Of a DNA stretch of 42,075 nt, positions 24,434-32,778 are shown piece by piece. The notes below the pieces were generated by a model. It made no database searches. It worked only from the letters and a program-made list of their open reading frames with translations, and had not been told where the DNA came from. The position numbers were made by a program, and so were the translations under genes. The DNA is from Clostridia bacterium (GTDB lineage: Bacteria; Bacillota; Clostridia; Oscillospirales; Acutalibacteraceae), in contig JAFQFY010000040.1 of assembly GCA_017398485.1 (NCBI GenBank), positions 1 through 42,075 on the forward strand. The letters are read 5' to 3'. Within the stretch, counting starts at the first letter, position 1; every line of letters begins with the position of its first letter.

Positions 24434-25645
24434 ATGAGCTATTTGAGCAAGAAAACCGTAGAAGACCTGCAGGTCGCCGGCAAGCGCGTGTTGGTGCGTT
24501 GCGATTTTAACGTGCCGCTGAAGAACGGCGTCATCACCGATGAAAACCGCATCGTCGCCGCTCTGCCCACGATCCGCTATCTGATCAACAACGGTGCAAA
24601 GGTCATTCTCTGCTCCCACCTCGGCAAGCCGAAGGGTGAGCCGAAGCCTGAACTGTCCCTTGCCCCCGTGGCTGTCCGCCTGAGCGAGAAGCTCGGCAAG
24701 GACGTCGTGTTTGCCGCGGACGATACCGTTGTCGGCGATAACGCCAAGGCAGCGGTTGCCGCGATGAAGGACGGCGACGTCGTTCTGTTGCAGAACACCC
24801 GTTATCGTGTCGAGGAAACCAAAAACGGCGAGGCATTCTCTCGGGAACTCGGCTCTCTGTGCGACCTGTTCGTCAACGATGCATTCGGTGCCGCGCACCG
24901 CGCGCACTGCTCCACCGTGGGCGTTGCCTCCTTTGTTGAAGAGTCTGCCAACGGCTATCTGATGGCCAAAGAGGTGCAGTACCTCGGCAGCGCCGTCAAC
25001 GACCCGGCCCGTCCGTTCGTCACCATCCTCGGCGGTGCCAAGGTTGCTGACAAACTCAACGTCATCGAGAATCTGCTCAACAAAGCAGATACCCTCATCA
25101 TCGGCGGCGGCATGGCGTACACCTTCCTCGCTGCTAAAGGCTACGGCGTAGGCGCCTCTCTGCTGGACAGCGAAAAGATCGACTACTGCCGCGAGATGCT
25201 CGCGCGTGCCGAGGAAAAGGGCGTTAAAATCCTTCTCCCCGTCGACTGCGTCATTGCCAAGTCCTTCCCCGACCCGATCGACACTGATATCGCTGTTGAC
25301 GTCGTGGCGTCTAACGCGATCCCGAACGACATGATGGGTCTGGACATCGGTCCTGCAACCGCCGAACTGTTTGCTACCGAGGTCAAGAATGCCAAGACGG
25401 TTGTTTGGAACGGCCCGATGGGCGTGTTTGAGAACCCCACCCTCGCCAAGGGCACCATCGCGGTTGCCAAGGCGCTGGCCGAGACCGACGCGATCACCAT
25501 CATCGGCGGCGGCGACTCTGCGGCGGCGGTAAACACCCTCGGCTTTGGCGATAAGATGAGTCACATTTCGACCGGCGGCGGCGCTTCTCTCGAGTTCCTT
25601 GAGGGCAAAGAGCTTCCCGGTATTGCTGCTATGAGTGATAAGTAA
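24434..25645 (+). CDS. pgk: Phosphoglycerate kinase
   Basis: Glycolytic enzyme transferring phosphate from 1,3-bisphosphoglycerate to ADP, 403 residues. Seen: the signature [16 protein letters not shown] (about residues 16-31), [15 protein letters not shown], the C-terminal domain [14 protein letters not shown], and the nucleotide-binding [16 protein letters not shown] with [21 protein letters not shown] at the end. The open frame extends upstream, but the ATG at 24434 with AAAGGA is the family start. tpiA follows 19 bases on, then gpmI, a common Firmicutes glycolytic cluster without gap or eno here. Confidence 0.99.
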   Translation: MSYLSKKTVEDLQVAGKRVLVRCDFNVPLKNGVITDENRIVAALPTIRYLINNGAKVILCSHLGKPKGEPKPELSLAPVAVRLSEKLGKDVVFAADDTVVGDNAKAAVAAMKDGDVVLLQNTRYRVEETKNGEAFSRELGSLCDLFVNDAFGAAHRAHCSTVGVASFVEESANGYLMAKEVQYLGSAVNDPARPFVTILGGAKVADKLNVIENLLNKADTLIIGGGMAYTFLAAKGYGVGASLLDSEKIDYCREMLARAEEKGVKILLPVDCVIAKSFPDPIDTDIAVDVVASNAIPNDMMGLDIGPATAELFATEVKNAKTVVWNGPMGVFENPTLAKGTIAVAKALAETDAITIIGGGDSAAAVNTLGFGDKMSHISTGGGASLEFLEGKELPGIAAMSDK

Positions 25646-25664
25646 TATAAAGGAGAGTAAAATC

Positions 25665-26417
25665 ATGGGTAAATACGTTATTGCCGGTAACTGGAAAATG
25701 AATAAGACGCCGGCCGAAGCCACCGAACTGATCAGCGCCATTAAGCCGCTGGTTGCCGACGCGACCTGCGATGTGATCGTGGGTGTTCCCTTTGTTGACC
25801 TGCAGGCCGCGCTTGACGCGACCAAGGGCACCAAGATCGGCGTTGCCGCCCAGAACTGCTATTGGGAGAAATCCGGCGCCTTCACCGGCGAGATCGCGGC
25901 TGATATGCTGCGCGTTATGGGCGTTGGCTATGTCATCCTCGGTCACAGCGAGCGCCGCACCTTCTTTGGCGACACCGATGCGACCGTTGCCAAGCGTGTG
26001 CGCGGCGCCCTGGATGCCGGCCTGACCGTCATTCTCTGCGTGGGCGAATACCTTGAGCAGCGCGAGTTGGGCATCACCGGCGAAGTGGTCGCCATGCAGA
26101 CCAAGATCGCCCTCAACGGCGTGTCCGAAGAGGAACTTGCTCGCGTGATCATCGCCTACGAGCCCGTCTGGGCGATCGGCACCGGTAAGACCGCGACCGC
26201 TGAGCAGGCGAACGAAGTCTGTGCGCTCATCCGCAATGTGTTGACCGATCTTTATAACGAGACGGCGGCGAAGGCTGTCACCATCCAGTACGGTGGCTCC
26301 ATGAACGCGGCGAACGCGGCAGAACTGCTCGCCATGTCCGATGTCGACGGCGGCCTGATCGGCGGCGCTTCCTTGAAGCCGAATGATTTTGCTACCATCG
26401 TTGCGGCGGCGAAATAA
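25665..26417 (+). CDS. tpiA: Triose-phosphate isomerase
   Basis: Interconverts dihydroxyacetone phosphate and glyceraldehyde 3-phosphate; 250 residues, full length. Seen: AGNWKMNKTP (substrate Lys, about residues 7-16), AAQNCYWEKSGAFTGE, the catalytic His in LGHSERR, the catalytic Glu in AYEPVWAIGTGKTAT and the IQYGGSMNAANAAELL phosphate site. The start is the ATG at 25665 with AAGGAGAG upstream; the in-frame ATG 30 bases earlier lacks an SD. It sits between pgk and gpmI. Confidence 0.99.
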   Translation: MGKYVIAGNWKMNKTPAEATELISAIKPLVADATCDVIVGVPFVDLQAALDATKGTKIGVAAQNCYWEKSGAFTGEIAADMLRVMGVGYVILGHSERRTFFGDTDATVAKRVRGALDAGLTVILCVGEYLEQRELGITGEVVAMQTKIALNGVSEEELARVIIAYEPVWAIGTGKTATAEQANEVCALIRNVLTDLYNETAAKAVTIQYGGSMNAANAAELLAMSDVDGGLIGGASLKPNDFATIVAAAK

Positions 26418-26431
26418 GTGAATTGATCGAG

Positions 26432-26463
26432 AGAGGGCGTGGCATTTTGCCCGCCCTCTTTTC
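26432..26463 (+). terminator. Hairpin between tpiA and gpmI (possible attenuator)
   Basis: AGAGGGCG (26432-26439) pairs with CGCCCTCT (26452-26459), continued by GGCA/TGCC inside with one bulged T, followed by TTTT. It is terminator-shaped, yet gpmI starts 20 bases later with no own promoter seen, so partial readthrough or a processing site is likely. Confidence 0.6.
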
Positions 26464-26482
26464 ACGAAAGGGTGTTACTTCT

Positions 26483-28000
26483 ATGAAAAAACCTTTGACC
26501 CTCATCATTATGGACGGTTTCGGCTTCAATCCCGACACCTACGGCAACGCCATCAAGGCGTCCGAAACGCCGAATCTTTCCAAGCTGTTCGCAGAAAATC
26601 CCACCACGCAGATCGGCGCGTCCGGTCTGGATGTGGGTTTGCCCGACGGACAGATGGGCAACAGCGAGGTCGGTCACACCAATATCGGCGCCGGTCGCGT
26701 TGTGTATCAAATGCTCGTCAAGATCTCCAAATCTATTACCGACGGCGATTTCTTCGACAATAAGGCTTTGCTCGGCGCGGTGGAGAACTGCAAAAAGAAC
26801 GATTCCGCCCTGCACCTCATCGGTCTGCTGTCCGACGGCGGCGTACACAGCCACATCGAGCATCTCTACGGTCTTTTGGAGATGGCCAAGCGCAACGGCA
26901 TCAGCAAGGTGTATGTGCACGCGCTGATGGACGGTCGCGATGTGCCGCCCTCCTCCGGCGCAGACTTCATGGCACAGCTGTGCGACAAGATGGCCGAGAT
27001 CGGTGTCGGTAAGGTTGCCACCGTCATGGGTCGCTACTACGCGATGGACCGCGACTTTGCATGGGATCGCGTGGAGAAGGCGTATGCCGCTATGGTGTAC
27101 GGTGAGGGCACCGTCGCCACCGATGCCGTCGAAGCAATGAAAGCTTCTTATGCGGCCGACGTAACCGACGAGTTCGTTCTGCCCACCGTACTGGACAAGG
27201 ACGGCACCATCAAAGCAAACGACAGCGTTGTATTCTTCAACTTCCGCCCCGACCGTGCGCGCCAGATCACGCGCACATTCGTCGACGAGGCGTTCGACGG
27301 TTTCGAGCGCAGAAATGGTTTCTTCCCCCTGCATTACGTGTGCATGACCAGCTACGATGCGACTATGCCGAACGTTACCGTGGCGTTTGAGCCGCAGGAA
27401 TTGACCATGACCATGGGCGAATACATCAGTGCGCAAGGTATGACCCAGTTGCGTATCGCGGAAACGCAGAAGTACGCACACGTCACCTTTTTCTTTAATG
27501 GTGGCGAGGAACGCACCTTCCCCGGTGAAGATCGTATCCTCATACAATCGCCCGACGTTCCCACCTTCGATCTCAAGCCCGAAATGAGCGCTTACGAGGT
27601 TTGCGACGCAGTCGTTGAGCAGATCAACAGCGGCAAATACGACGTTATTATCCTCAATTACGCGAACTGCGACATGGTCGGTCACACCGGCATCTTTGAT
27701 GCCGCTAAGGCGGCGGTGCAGGCGGTCGACGCCTGTGTCGGTCGCACGGTGAAAGCCACGCTCGCTATGGGTGGTACCGCTATCATCACGGCGGACCACG
27801 GAAACGCCGACAAGATGTACGAGCCGGACGGTTCGCCCTTCACGGCGCACACCACATTCCCCGTACCGTTCTGCGTGATCGGCAAGGAATGCAAACTGCG
27901 CGACGGCGGTCGTCTGGCAGATATTGTCCCGACGATGCTCACCGTGCTCGGTCTGCCCCAGCCCGCCGAGATGACCGGAGAATCCCTCATTATAGAATAA
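26483..28000 (+). CDS. gpmI: 2,3-bisphosphoglycerate-independent phosphoglycerate mutase
   Basis: Mn-dependent mutase converting 3- to 2-phosphoglycerate, 505 residues. Seen: IIMDGFGFNPDTYGNAI (metal Asp, about residues 9-25), the phosphoserine site MGNSEVGHTNIGAG (about 59-72), VHALMDGRDVPPSSG, FNFRPDRARQITR, NYANCDMVGHTG and ITADHGNADKM. AAAGGGTG lies before the ATG at 26483. It is the last gene of the pgk-tpiA-gpmI unit, ending at the bidirectional terminator shared with spoVM. Confidence 0.99.
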   Translation: MKKPLTLIIMDGFGFNPDTYGNAIKASETPNLSKLFAENPTTQIGASGLDVGLPDGQMGNSEVGHTNIGAGRVVYQMLVKISKSITDGDFFDNKALLGAVENCKKNDSALHLIGLLSDGGVHSHIEHLYGLLEMAKRNGISKVYVHALMDGRDVPPSSGADFMAQLCDKMAEIGVGKVATVMGRYYAMDRDFAWDRVEKAYAAMVYGEGTVATDAVEAMKASYAADVTDEFVLPTVLDKDGTIKANDSVVFFNFRPDRARQITRTFVDEAFDGFERRNGFFPLHYVCMTSYDATMPNVTVAFEPQELTMTMGEYISAQGMTQLRIAETQKYAHVTFFFNGGEERTFPGEDRILIQSPDVPTFDLKPEMSAYEVCDAVVEQINSGKYDVIILNYANCDMVGHTGIFDAAKAAVQAVDACVGRTVKATLAMGGTAIITADHGNADKMYEPDGSPFTAHTTFPVPFCVIGKECKLRDGGRLADIVPTMLTVLGLPQPAEMTGESLIIE

Positions 28001-28011
28001 GTTTATAAAAA

Positions 28012-28043
28012 TAAGAGGCACAGCCGCATGGCTGTGCCTCTTA
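28012..28043. terminator. Bidirectional terminator between gpmI and spoVM
   Basis: A 14-bp perfect stem (28012-28025 with 28030-28043), loop GCAT. The minus strand has the better T-run (TTATTTTTAT), so it serves the long minus-strand operon as well as gpmI. Confidence 0.88.
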
Positions 28044-28052
28044 CTTTATGTA

Positions 28053-28142
28053 TTACATTTCCTTGGGCATCTTCTGTATACCAAACAACCGACAAAGTAA
28101 TCCACTGAGCATCTTGGGACTCTTAACCACCACAACACGCAT
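28053..28142 (-). CDS. spoVM: Stage V sporulation protein SpoVM (29 residues)
   Basis: A 29-residue protein starting MRVVVVKSPKMLSGLL and ending in a basic/acidic tail. SpoVM is an amphipathic helix that recognises the convex forespore membrane and anchors the SpoIVA coat base. The functionally important Pro9 of B. subtilis SpoVM aligns exactly here (KSPK against KLPK), followed by the same hydrophobic-Gly pattern. GGAGG lies nine bases before the ATG. Its place behind prpC-prkC-rsgA-thiN matches B. subtilis gene order. Two residues, Cys17 and the MPKEM tail, differ from what I recall of other SpoVM sequences. It is the last gene before the terminator. Confidence 0.88.
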   Translation of the reverse strand: MRVVVVKSPKMLSGLLCRLFGIQKMPKEM

Positions 28143-28157
28143 AGTCGCTCGCCTCCG

Positions 28158-28316
28158 TTATCGTTTTCCATAAGAGATCCCGCACAACACCAGCGCCGCT
28201 CCCAAAAGCACCACCATAAGTTTTGTCGGAAGAACGGAACACGCAAGCAAACCCAAGCCGAAAGCGGCGAAGCCGGAGCACACAGAAGCACCTCGGCGGC
28301 AACGTCCTCTACGCAT
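28158..28316 (-). CDS. Small two-segment membrane protein of unknown function before spoVM
   Basis: A 52-residue protein with an Arg/Cys-rich start (MRRGRCRRGASVCSG) followed by two hydrophobic stretches (about residues 16-29 and 33-48) separated by PTK, ending GKR. GGGGGAG lies upstream of the ATG. Its stop is 15 bases from the spoVM start, and the spoVM SD lies in that gap. I recognise no family. Its strong SD and fixed place between thiN and spoVM argue that it is real; a sporulation or membrane-curvature role by association would be inference. Confidence 0.6.
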   Translation of the reverse strand: MRRGRCRRGASVCSGFAAFGLGLLACSVLPTKLMVVLLGAALVLCGISYGKR

Positions 28317-28383
28317 AGCATTCTCCCCCTCACGTTCAACTCTTATGCCTACTATCAGCATATGCGAGGCAGAGGAAACGGTG

Positions 28384-29013
28384 TTAATCTTTTGAACGGA
28401 ATACAAGAAGCGTGCCGTCCGTAAACGATATCTCGCATGGGACACCCTTAGTCGCGTTACTTACGCACAACGAATCGTTCGTCGACAGCGTGTAGTCGAT
28501 CAGTTCATACGCGGCGCCGCGAATCGACAGACCGCGCACAGTGCCGCCGAAAGCAAACACAGACAGCATCCAACCATCCATCGGCTCCATCACGGCCGAC
28601 GTTTTCGTCAACGCGTAAACAAGGTTGTGTGCATCAGCGGCAACGGCCGTACAGCCTCGCTCCGCCAAACGCACGAGAAGCTGGTATACGGCAAACTCGT
28701 GATCCAAACGACCGCCAAGCACGCCGAGCAACAAAAATTCACAATAACCCTTATCCAAAGCCACTTCCACGGCGGCGGCCGTGTCGGTGCAATCCTTACG
28801 CACCGGCAGACGCACGATCTCAGTATCTTCTGATAACACGAGCGGATCAGAGGAGTCGAAATCCGCAACCACGATCTGCGGCGTCACGCCAAGCATTTGC
28901 GCTAAACGGCATCCGCCGTCTGCGGCGATAAAGACATCGTCCGTGCGCAACAACGCGCGCAAGGAGTCGATACCCTCACACGGACCGGCAGACAGTATCA
29001 CGCATCGACTCAC
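28384..29013 (-). CDS. thiN: Thiamine diphosphokinase
   Basis: Transfers pyrophosphate from ATP to thiamine to give thiamine diphosphate, 209 residues. Seen: CVILSAGP near the start, AADGGCRLAQMLGVTPQIVVADFDSSDP (about residues 30-57) with the catalytic acidic residues, PVRKDCTDTAAAVEVAL (about 70-86), and GVLGGRLDHEFAVYQLL. The start is read as GTG at 29013, which overlaps the rsgA stop as GTGA, a classical coupled arrangement with GGAG 11 bases upstream; an earlier GTG at 29025 lies on top of the SD. Followed by the small membrane gene after 67 bases. Confidence 0.92.
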   Translation of the reverse strand: MSRCVILSAGPCEGIDSLRALLRTDDVFIAADGGCRLAQMLGVTPQIVVADFDSSDPLVLSEDTEIVRLPVRKDCTDTAAAVEVALDKGYCEFLLLGVLGGRLDHEFAVYQLLVRLAERGCTAVAADAHNLVYALTKTSAVMEPMDGWMLSVFAFGGTVRGLSIRGAAYELIDYTLSTNDSLCVSNATKGVPCEISFTDGTLLVFRSKD

Positions 29014-29897
29014 GGCTTTTCCCACTCCTTTTTATCCTTGACGGCTTCATACATTGCCACATAACTTTCATAGCGCGACGGTGCGATCGCGCCGTCCTCC
29101 ACTGCCCGTCGCACACCACAACCCGGCTCGCGATAATGCGCACAGCCGATAAAGCGGCATTCGCTCACAAACGGCTCAAACTCGCGAAAACAATTCGCCA
29201 GTTCTTCCTTGTTAATCGGCTCGACCTGCTCGAGATCCAATGATGAGAAGCCGGGCGTATCCACCAAATAGCCGTCGGCAAAATGGTACAGCGTCGCCGT
29301 GCGAGTCGTATGACGACCGCGACCGAGCTTTTGACTGATCTCCCCCGTCTCCAACACCAGAGACGGATCAATGGCTTTGAGAATACTGCTCTTGCCCACG
29401 CCGGAATTGCCCGAAAAGGCACTGGTATGACCGGCAAGCCGTCTCTTTAACGGCTCGAGCGTTTCGGGGTGCAAGGCAGACACAACATACAGCTCGATAT
29501 CCGCCTTACAATAGATCTCTTCGAGCGCCGCCGTGTCAGCGAGATCCGCCTTGTTAATGACGACAATCGGAGTGATACCCTTCTTTTCAGCGATGGCAAT
29601 CATCTTGTCGAGCACCAGTGTATTGGTGTTCGGTTGGCAGATAGACGCCACCAGTACGAGAAAATCCAAATTCGCCACGGGTGGACGAATGAGACTGTTG
29701 CGCCTGTCGATGATAGTCTCCACCATACCTTCGCCCGAGAGTTGCACGGAGATTTCCGCTCGATCCCCTGCTAACGGCGTGATCCCTTGGCGGCGGAGCG
29801 TGCCGCGCGCGCGGCAGGTATATACCGCATCGGCGGTCTCTACATAGTAGAAACCGCCGACACATTGTAATATAATTCCTTGTTTCATATCCGGCAT
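29010..29897 (-). CDS. rsgA: Ribosome small-subunit GTPase RsgA (CpgA)
   Basis: Circularly permuted GTPase that checks late 30S assembly, 295 residues. OB-fold N-terminus (QGIILQCVGGFYYVE), then G4 in NKADLAD, then the P-loop GNSGVGKSSILKAI (about residues 168-181), then DTPGFSSLD. The C-terminal zinc motif is CRFIGCAHYREPGC. The open frame runs upstream through the prkC 3' end, but the ATG at 29897 with GGCGG upstream is the credible start, 22 bases after prkC. The 3' end overlaps thiN by four bases. In B. subtilis CpgA is a PrkC substrate, and the genes are adjacent here too. Confidence 0.96.
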   Translation of the reverse strand: MPDMKQGIILQCVGGFYYVETADAVYTCRARGTLRRQGITPLAGDRAEISVQLSGEGMVETIIDRRNSLIRPPVANLDFLVLVASICQPNTNTLVLDKMIAIAEKKGITPIVVINKADLADTAALEEIYCKADIELYVVSALHPETLEPLKRRLAGHTSAFSGNSGVGKSSILKAIDPSLVLETGEISQKLGRGRHTTRTATLYHFADGYLVDTPGFSSLDLEQVEPINKEELANCFREFEPFVSECRFIGCAHYREPGCGVRRAVEDGAIAPSRYESYVAMYEAVKDKKEWEKP

Positions 29898-29919
29898 AAT
29901 CGAATACCGCCTTATAAAA

Positions 29920-32016
29920 TTACTGCTCGGCGCCCTCGTTCGGGGTATCGGAATTGGTTGACGTGGTTGTCTGGGTCGACGAGGTGGACGACGTGGTGCT
30001 CGATGCGGAGGTGTCGGTCTCGACATTAAACGGCATCTGTTGGAGCAGCACGGACGTACCGTTGTTTCCGTTGACCTGATACTCCGCATATTTGACGAAA
30101 TCGCCCTTATCTGCCAGACGGATCATCACCGTCACGGGATAACTTTCTTTGGCAAGCGTAGTGGTCACGGTCAGCGTGGAATAGTGATTCGGCATGATGT
30201 TTTTATACTCACCCGTTAATGCAGCATCCAGTTTACCGTCGACGTAGAATTGCAGATCCACCGCCTTGTCGATGCCGGGCATCGCAATGCTGATCGAGCC
30301 GTCGCGGAAACCGGTGCTGACCGACAGTTTAATGTTCACGTCGGGATACTGCTTCTGCGAATCGTCCGGAGAAACGCCGACCACCGCATTTTTGGCGGCG
30401 TCTCCGTTGACCCACTCGACCGTGATCTTGGTCTGATCAAAACCGGCAATCACCAGTTTTTCAATTGCCGCGTTTTTATCAAGACCAACGATCTTCGGCA
30501 TGTCGATCGGTTCGGCGTCCGGTTTACCGCTGCTGACGAACATCGTGATCAGCGAGCCGGCTTCCACCAGAGTGCCGGATTCGGGTTCAAGACGAATCAG
30601 AGTACCCTCTTGGATCTTGTCGCTGGACTCCTCGGTGATCTGCACCTGGAAGCCTTCGGTATCAAGACGCTGTTGGAACTTCTCCGCGTTTTCACCGGGC
30701 GTCATCATCGGCACTTTGACCTTTTTAGAGCCTTTACTGATATACAACGTCACCTTGCCGCCGACCTTGATCTTGGTGCCGGCAACCGGCTCTTGCTTGA
30801 ACACGTAGCCCTCGCCATAGTCGCCGTTATAGGCTTCTTCGATCGCAATATCGTAGTTGCCGATAAGCTCGTATTTCTGCACCTCGTCAACATAATGCTT
30901 GCCGACGAAATTATAGACGCTCATCTCGTCCTTAGCGCCGCTGTTACCCAAAAAGTTAAACACAACCAGAATGACGCCAACCACCGCGACGACGATCGTC
31001 GCGGCAACAGCCGCCAAGATCGCCACGGTGGAGATCTTCTTCTTTTCGCCATCCTTCTTTTCTTCCTTGTCGACGCGACGCTTTTTGCTCGGCTCTTCTT
31101 CGCCGCGCACACGCGTGATCGCATCTACATAGCGCGTCGGCGTTTCGTCAACGAAGTAGGTGTAGGCAAACTTGATGGACGGATTACGCTTAAACTCATC
31201 AATGTCGCTGAGCATCTCCGCGGCAGACTGATAGCGTTTATCCGCGCTCTTTTGCATGGCTTTCAAAGTGATCTGTTCCAGACCCTCCGGCACGTCCTCG
31301 TTGACCAAATGGGGCAAGGTCGGCTCGGACTGCATCTGCATGATCGCGACCGACACCGCGTTGTCAGCGTCAAACGGCAGACGACCGGTGAGCATCTCGT
31401 ACAGCACGACGCCGACGGAGTAAATATCCGCTTTTTCGTCGGTGATCTCGCCGCGCGCCTGCTCGGGACTGATATAATGCACCGAGCCGATCGCTTTCTC
31501 GCCGTCGTCCATCGTCGCACGCAACTCACTGCGCGACAGGCGCGCAATACCGAAGTCCGTGACCTTGATGGTACCGTCGGACAACAGCATGATGTTCTGC
31601 GGTTTAATATCGCGGTGGACGATACCCTTGTCGTGCGCGTGCTGTAACGCGCGCAGGATCTGCACGGTGAAATGAACAGCCTCTTTCCAACGAATATCGC
31701 GGCGCTGGTCAAGATATTCTTTGAGCGTGATACCGTCGATGTATTCCATGACGATATACTGTAAATGTTGGCCGAAGCCAACGTCCAATACCTTGACGAT
31801 GTTCGGATGATTCAGGATCGCGATCGCCTTCGACTCGTTGCGGAAGCGACGCGTGAACTCCTCATTGGTCAAAAATTCATCACGCAGGATCTTGACCGCA
31901 ACGGTGCGATCGTCCACGCTGTCATACGCCTTGTATACATACGCCATGCCGCCGACGCCGATGAGCTCGCGCATTTCGTAACGGCCGTCCAGGCGTTTAC
32001 CTAAGTACTTATCCAT
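29920..32016 (-). CDS. prkC: PASTA-domain Ser/Thr protein kinase PrkC
   Basis: A 698-residue bitopic membrane kinase of the Hanks type. The cytosolic kinase (about residues 13-275) has GVGGMAYVYKA (residues 20-30), ATP Lys42, catalytic HRDIKPQN (Asp136) and DFG (Asp154). A basic juxtamembrane stretch rich in Lys precedes one membrane helix (about 328-356). Outside are three PASTA repeats (about 364-431, 432-501, 503-571) that sense muropeptides or lipid II. A further extracellular region of about 125 residues ends in a Ser/Thr-rich low-complexity tail. It lies 3 bases after the cognate phosphatase prpC. It controls growth, cell-wall synthesis and germination in spore-formers. Confidence 0.97.
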   Translation of the reverse strand: MDKYLGKRLDGRYEMRELIGVGGMAYVYKAYDSVDDRTVAVKILRDEFLTNEEFTRRFRNESKAIAILNHPNIVKVLDVGFGQHLQYIVMEYIDGITLKEYLDQRRDIRWKEAVHFTVQILRALQHAHDKGIVHRDIKPQNIMLLSDGTIKVTDFGIARLSRSELRATMDDGEKAIGSVHYISPEQARGEITDEKADIYSVGVVLYEMLTGRLPFDADNAVSVAIMQMQSEPTLPHLVNEDVPEGLEQITLKAMQKSADKRYQSAAEMLSDIDEFKRNPSIKFAYTYFVDETPTRYVDAITRVRGEEEPSKKRRVDKEEKKDGEKKKISTVAILAAVAATIVVAVVGVILVVFNFLGNSGAKDEMSVYNFVGKHYVDEVQKYELIGNYDIAIEEAYNGDYGEGYVFKQEPVAGTKIKVGGKVTLYISKGSKKVKVPMMTPGENAEKFQQRLDTEGFQVQITEESSDKIQEGTLIRLEPESGTLVEAGSLITMFVSSGKPDAEPIDMPKIVGLDKNAAIEKLVIAGFDQTKITVEWVNGDAAKNAVVGVSPDDSQKQYPDVNIKLSVSTGFRDGSISIAMPGIDKAVDLQFYVDGKLDAALTGEYKNIMPNHYSTLTVTTTLAKESYPVTVMIRLADKGDFVKYAEYQVNGNNGTSVLLQQMPFNVETDTSASSTTSSTSSTQTTTSTNSDTPNEGAEQ

Positions 32017-32019
32017 TCG

Positions 32020-32778
32020 TCATTCCTCAACTTTCTGATAGTCGTTAGGATCGTCCGTGCATTCCACAAGGACTGCGGTGACGTTATCCGTACCGCCCTC
32101 GTTTAAAGCTACCTCGATCATGTGAGCCACGGTAGGCTCATCGGAAGCTAAAATATCCGCGAGCACATCGTCGCTGACCATGTTCGTCAGGCCGTCCGTA
32201 CACAATAACAGGCGATCGCCTTCTGTCAACTCGATCTCGTCGTATTCGCCCTCTTCCATCGCCGACACGCCAAGCGCACGGGTGATGAAATGCTTTCTGG
32301 GATGCGATCGCGCCTCATCCTCGGTGAGCTGACCGCTCTCGATCATCTCCTGGACCACCGAATGATCGCGCGTGATCTGCTGTAAAGCGTTATCCCGATA
32401 CAGATACAGGCGGCTGTCGCCCACGTGGGAAATATACGCGGTTTTATCGGACACGATCACGGCGACGACCGTCGTGCCCATGCCCTCATACTCCGGCTCG
32501 TTATTCCCTCGATCAAAAATTTCGATATTCGCCGCTACCATGGCACTGGCCAAAAGATTCGACGGCGAGCGCGGCACGTTATCGTTCGCATACGCCTCAC
32601 AAACACGCTCGGCGATCGTTTTTACCGCGATATTACTCGCCACGTTGCCGCCGTTCGCACCGCCCATGCCGTCGCAAACCACGGCATATACATCGCCGTT
32701 ATTGAGCTTGCCGCATTGTAATGCGTCTTGGTTACTGCTGCGCACCAACCCGATGTGGGTCTCTCCGGTCAATTTCAA
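32020..32778 (-). CDS. prpC: PP2C-family Ser/Thr protein phosphatase PrpC (Stp)
   Basis: Mn/Mg-dependent phosphatase that reverses PrkC, 252 residues. Metal-site blocks are in order: SNQDALQ, VCDGMGGANGG, HVGDSRLYLY, CTDGLTNMVSDD and GGTDNVTAVLV. The start is TTG at 32778, with GGAGG seven bases upstream, giving MKLTGETHIGLVRSSNQD; the long upstream extension of the frame is a shadow of rlmN. The TTG overlaps the rlmN stop as TTGA. It ends 3 bases before prkC, so kinase and phosphatase are coupled. Confidence 0.95.
   Translation of the reverse strand: MKLTGETHIGLVRSSNQDALQCGKLNNGDVYAVVCDGMGGANGGNVASNIAVKTIAERVCEAYANDNVPRSPSNLLASAMVAANIEIFDRGNNEPEYEGMGTTVVAVIVSDKTAYISHVGDSRLYLYRDNALQQITRDHSVVQEMIESGQLTEDEARSHPRKHFITRALGVSAMEEGEYDEIELTEGDRLLLCTDGLTNMVSDDVLADILASDEPTVAHMIEVALNEGGTDNVTAVLVECTDDPNDYQKVEE

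Noticed and set aside
24428..25834. Minus-strand frame of 468 codons opposite pgk and tpiA
   Set aside because: It crosses two real genes on the other strand and shows no conserved motif.
26462..28021. Minus-strand frame of 519 codons opposite gpmI
   Set aside because: Antisense shadow of a conserved glycolytic gene; no independent support.
28046..28339. 97-codon Cys/Trp-rich minus-strand frame over spoVM and the small membrane gene
   Set aside because: It is out of frame with both short genes, which have SDs and sensible sequences.
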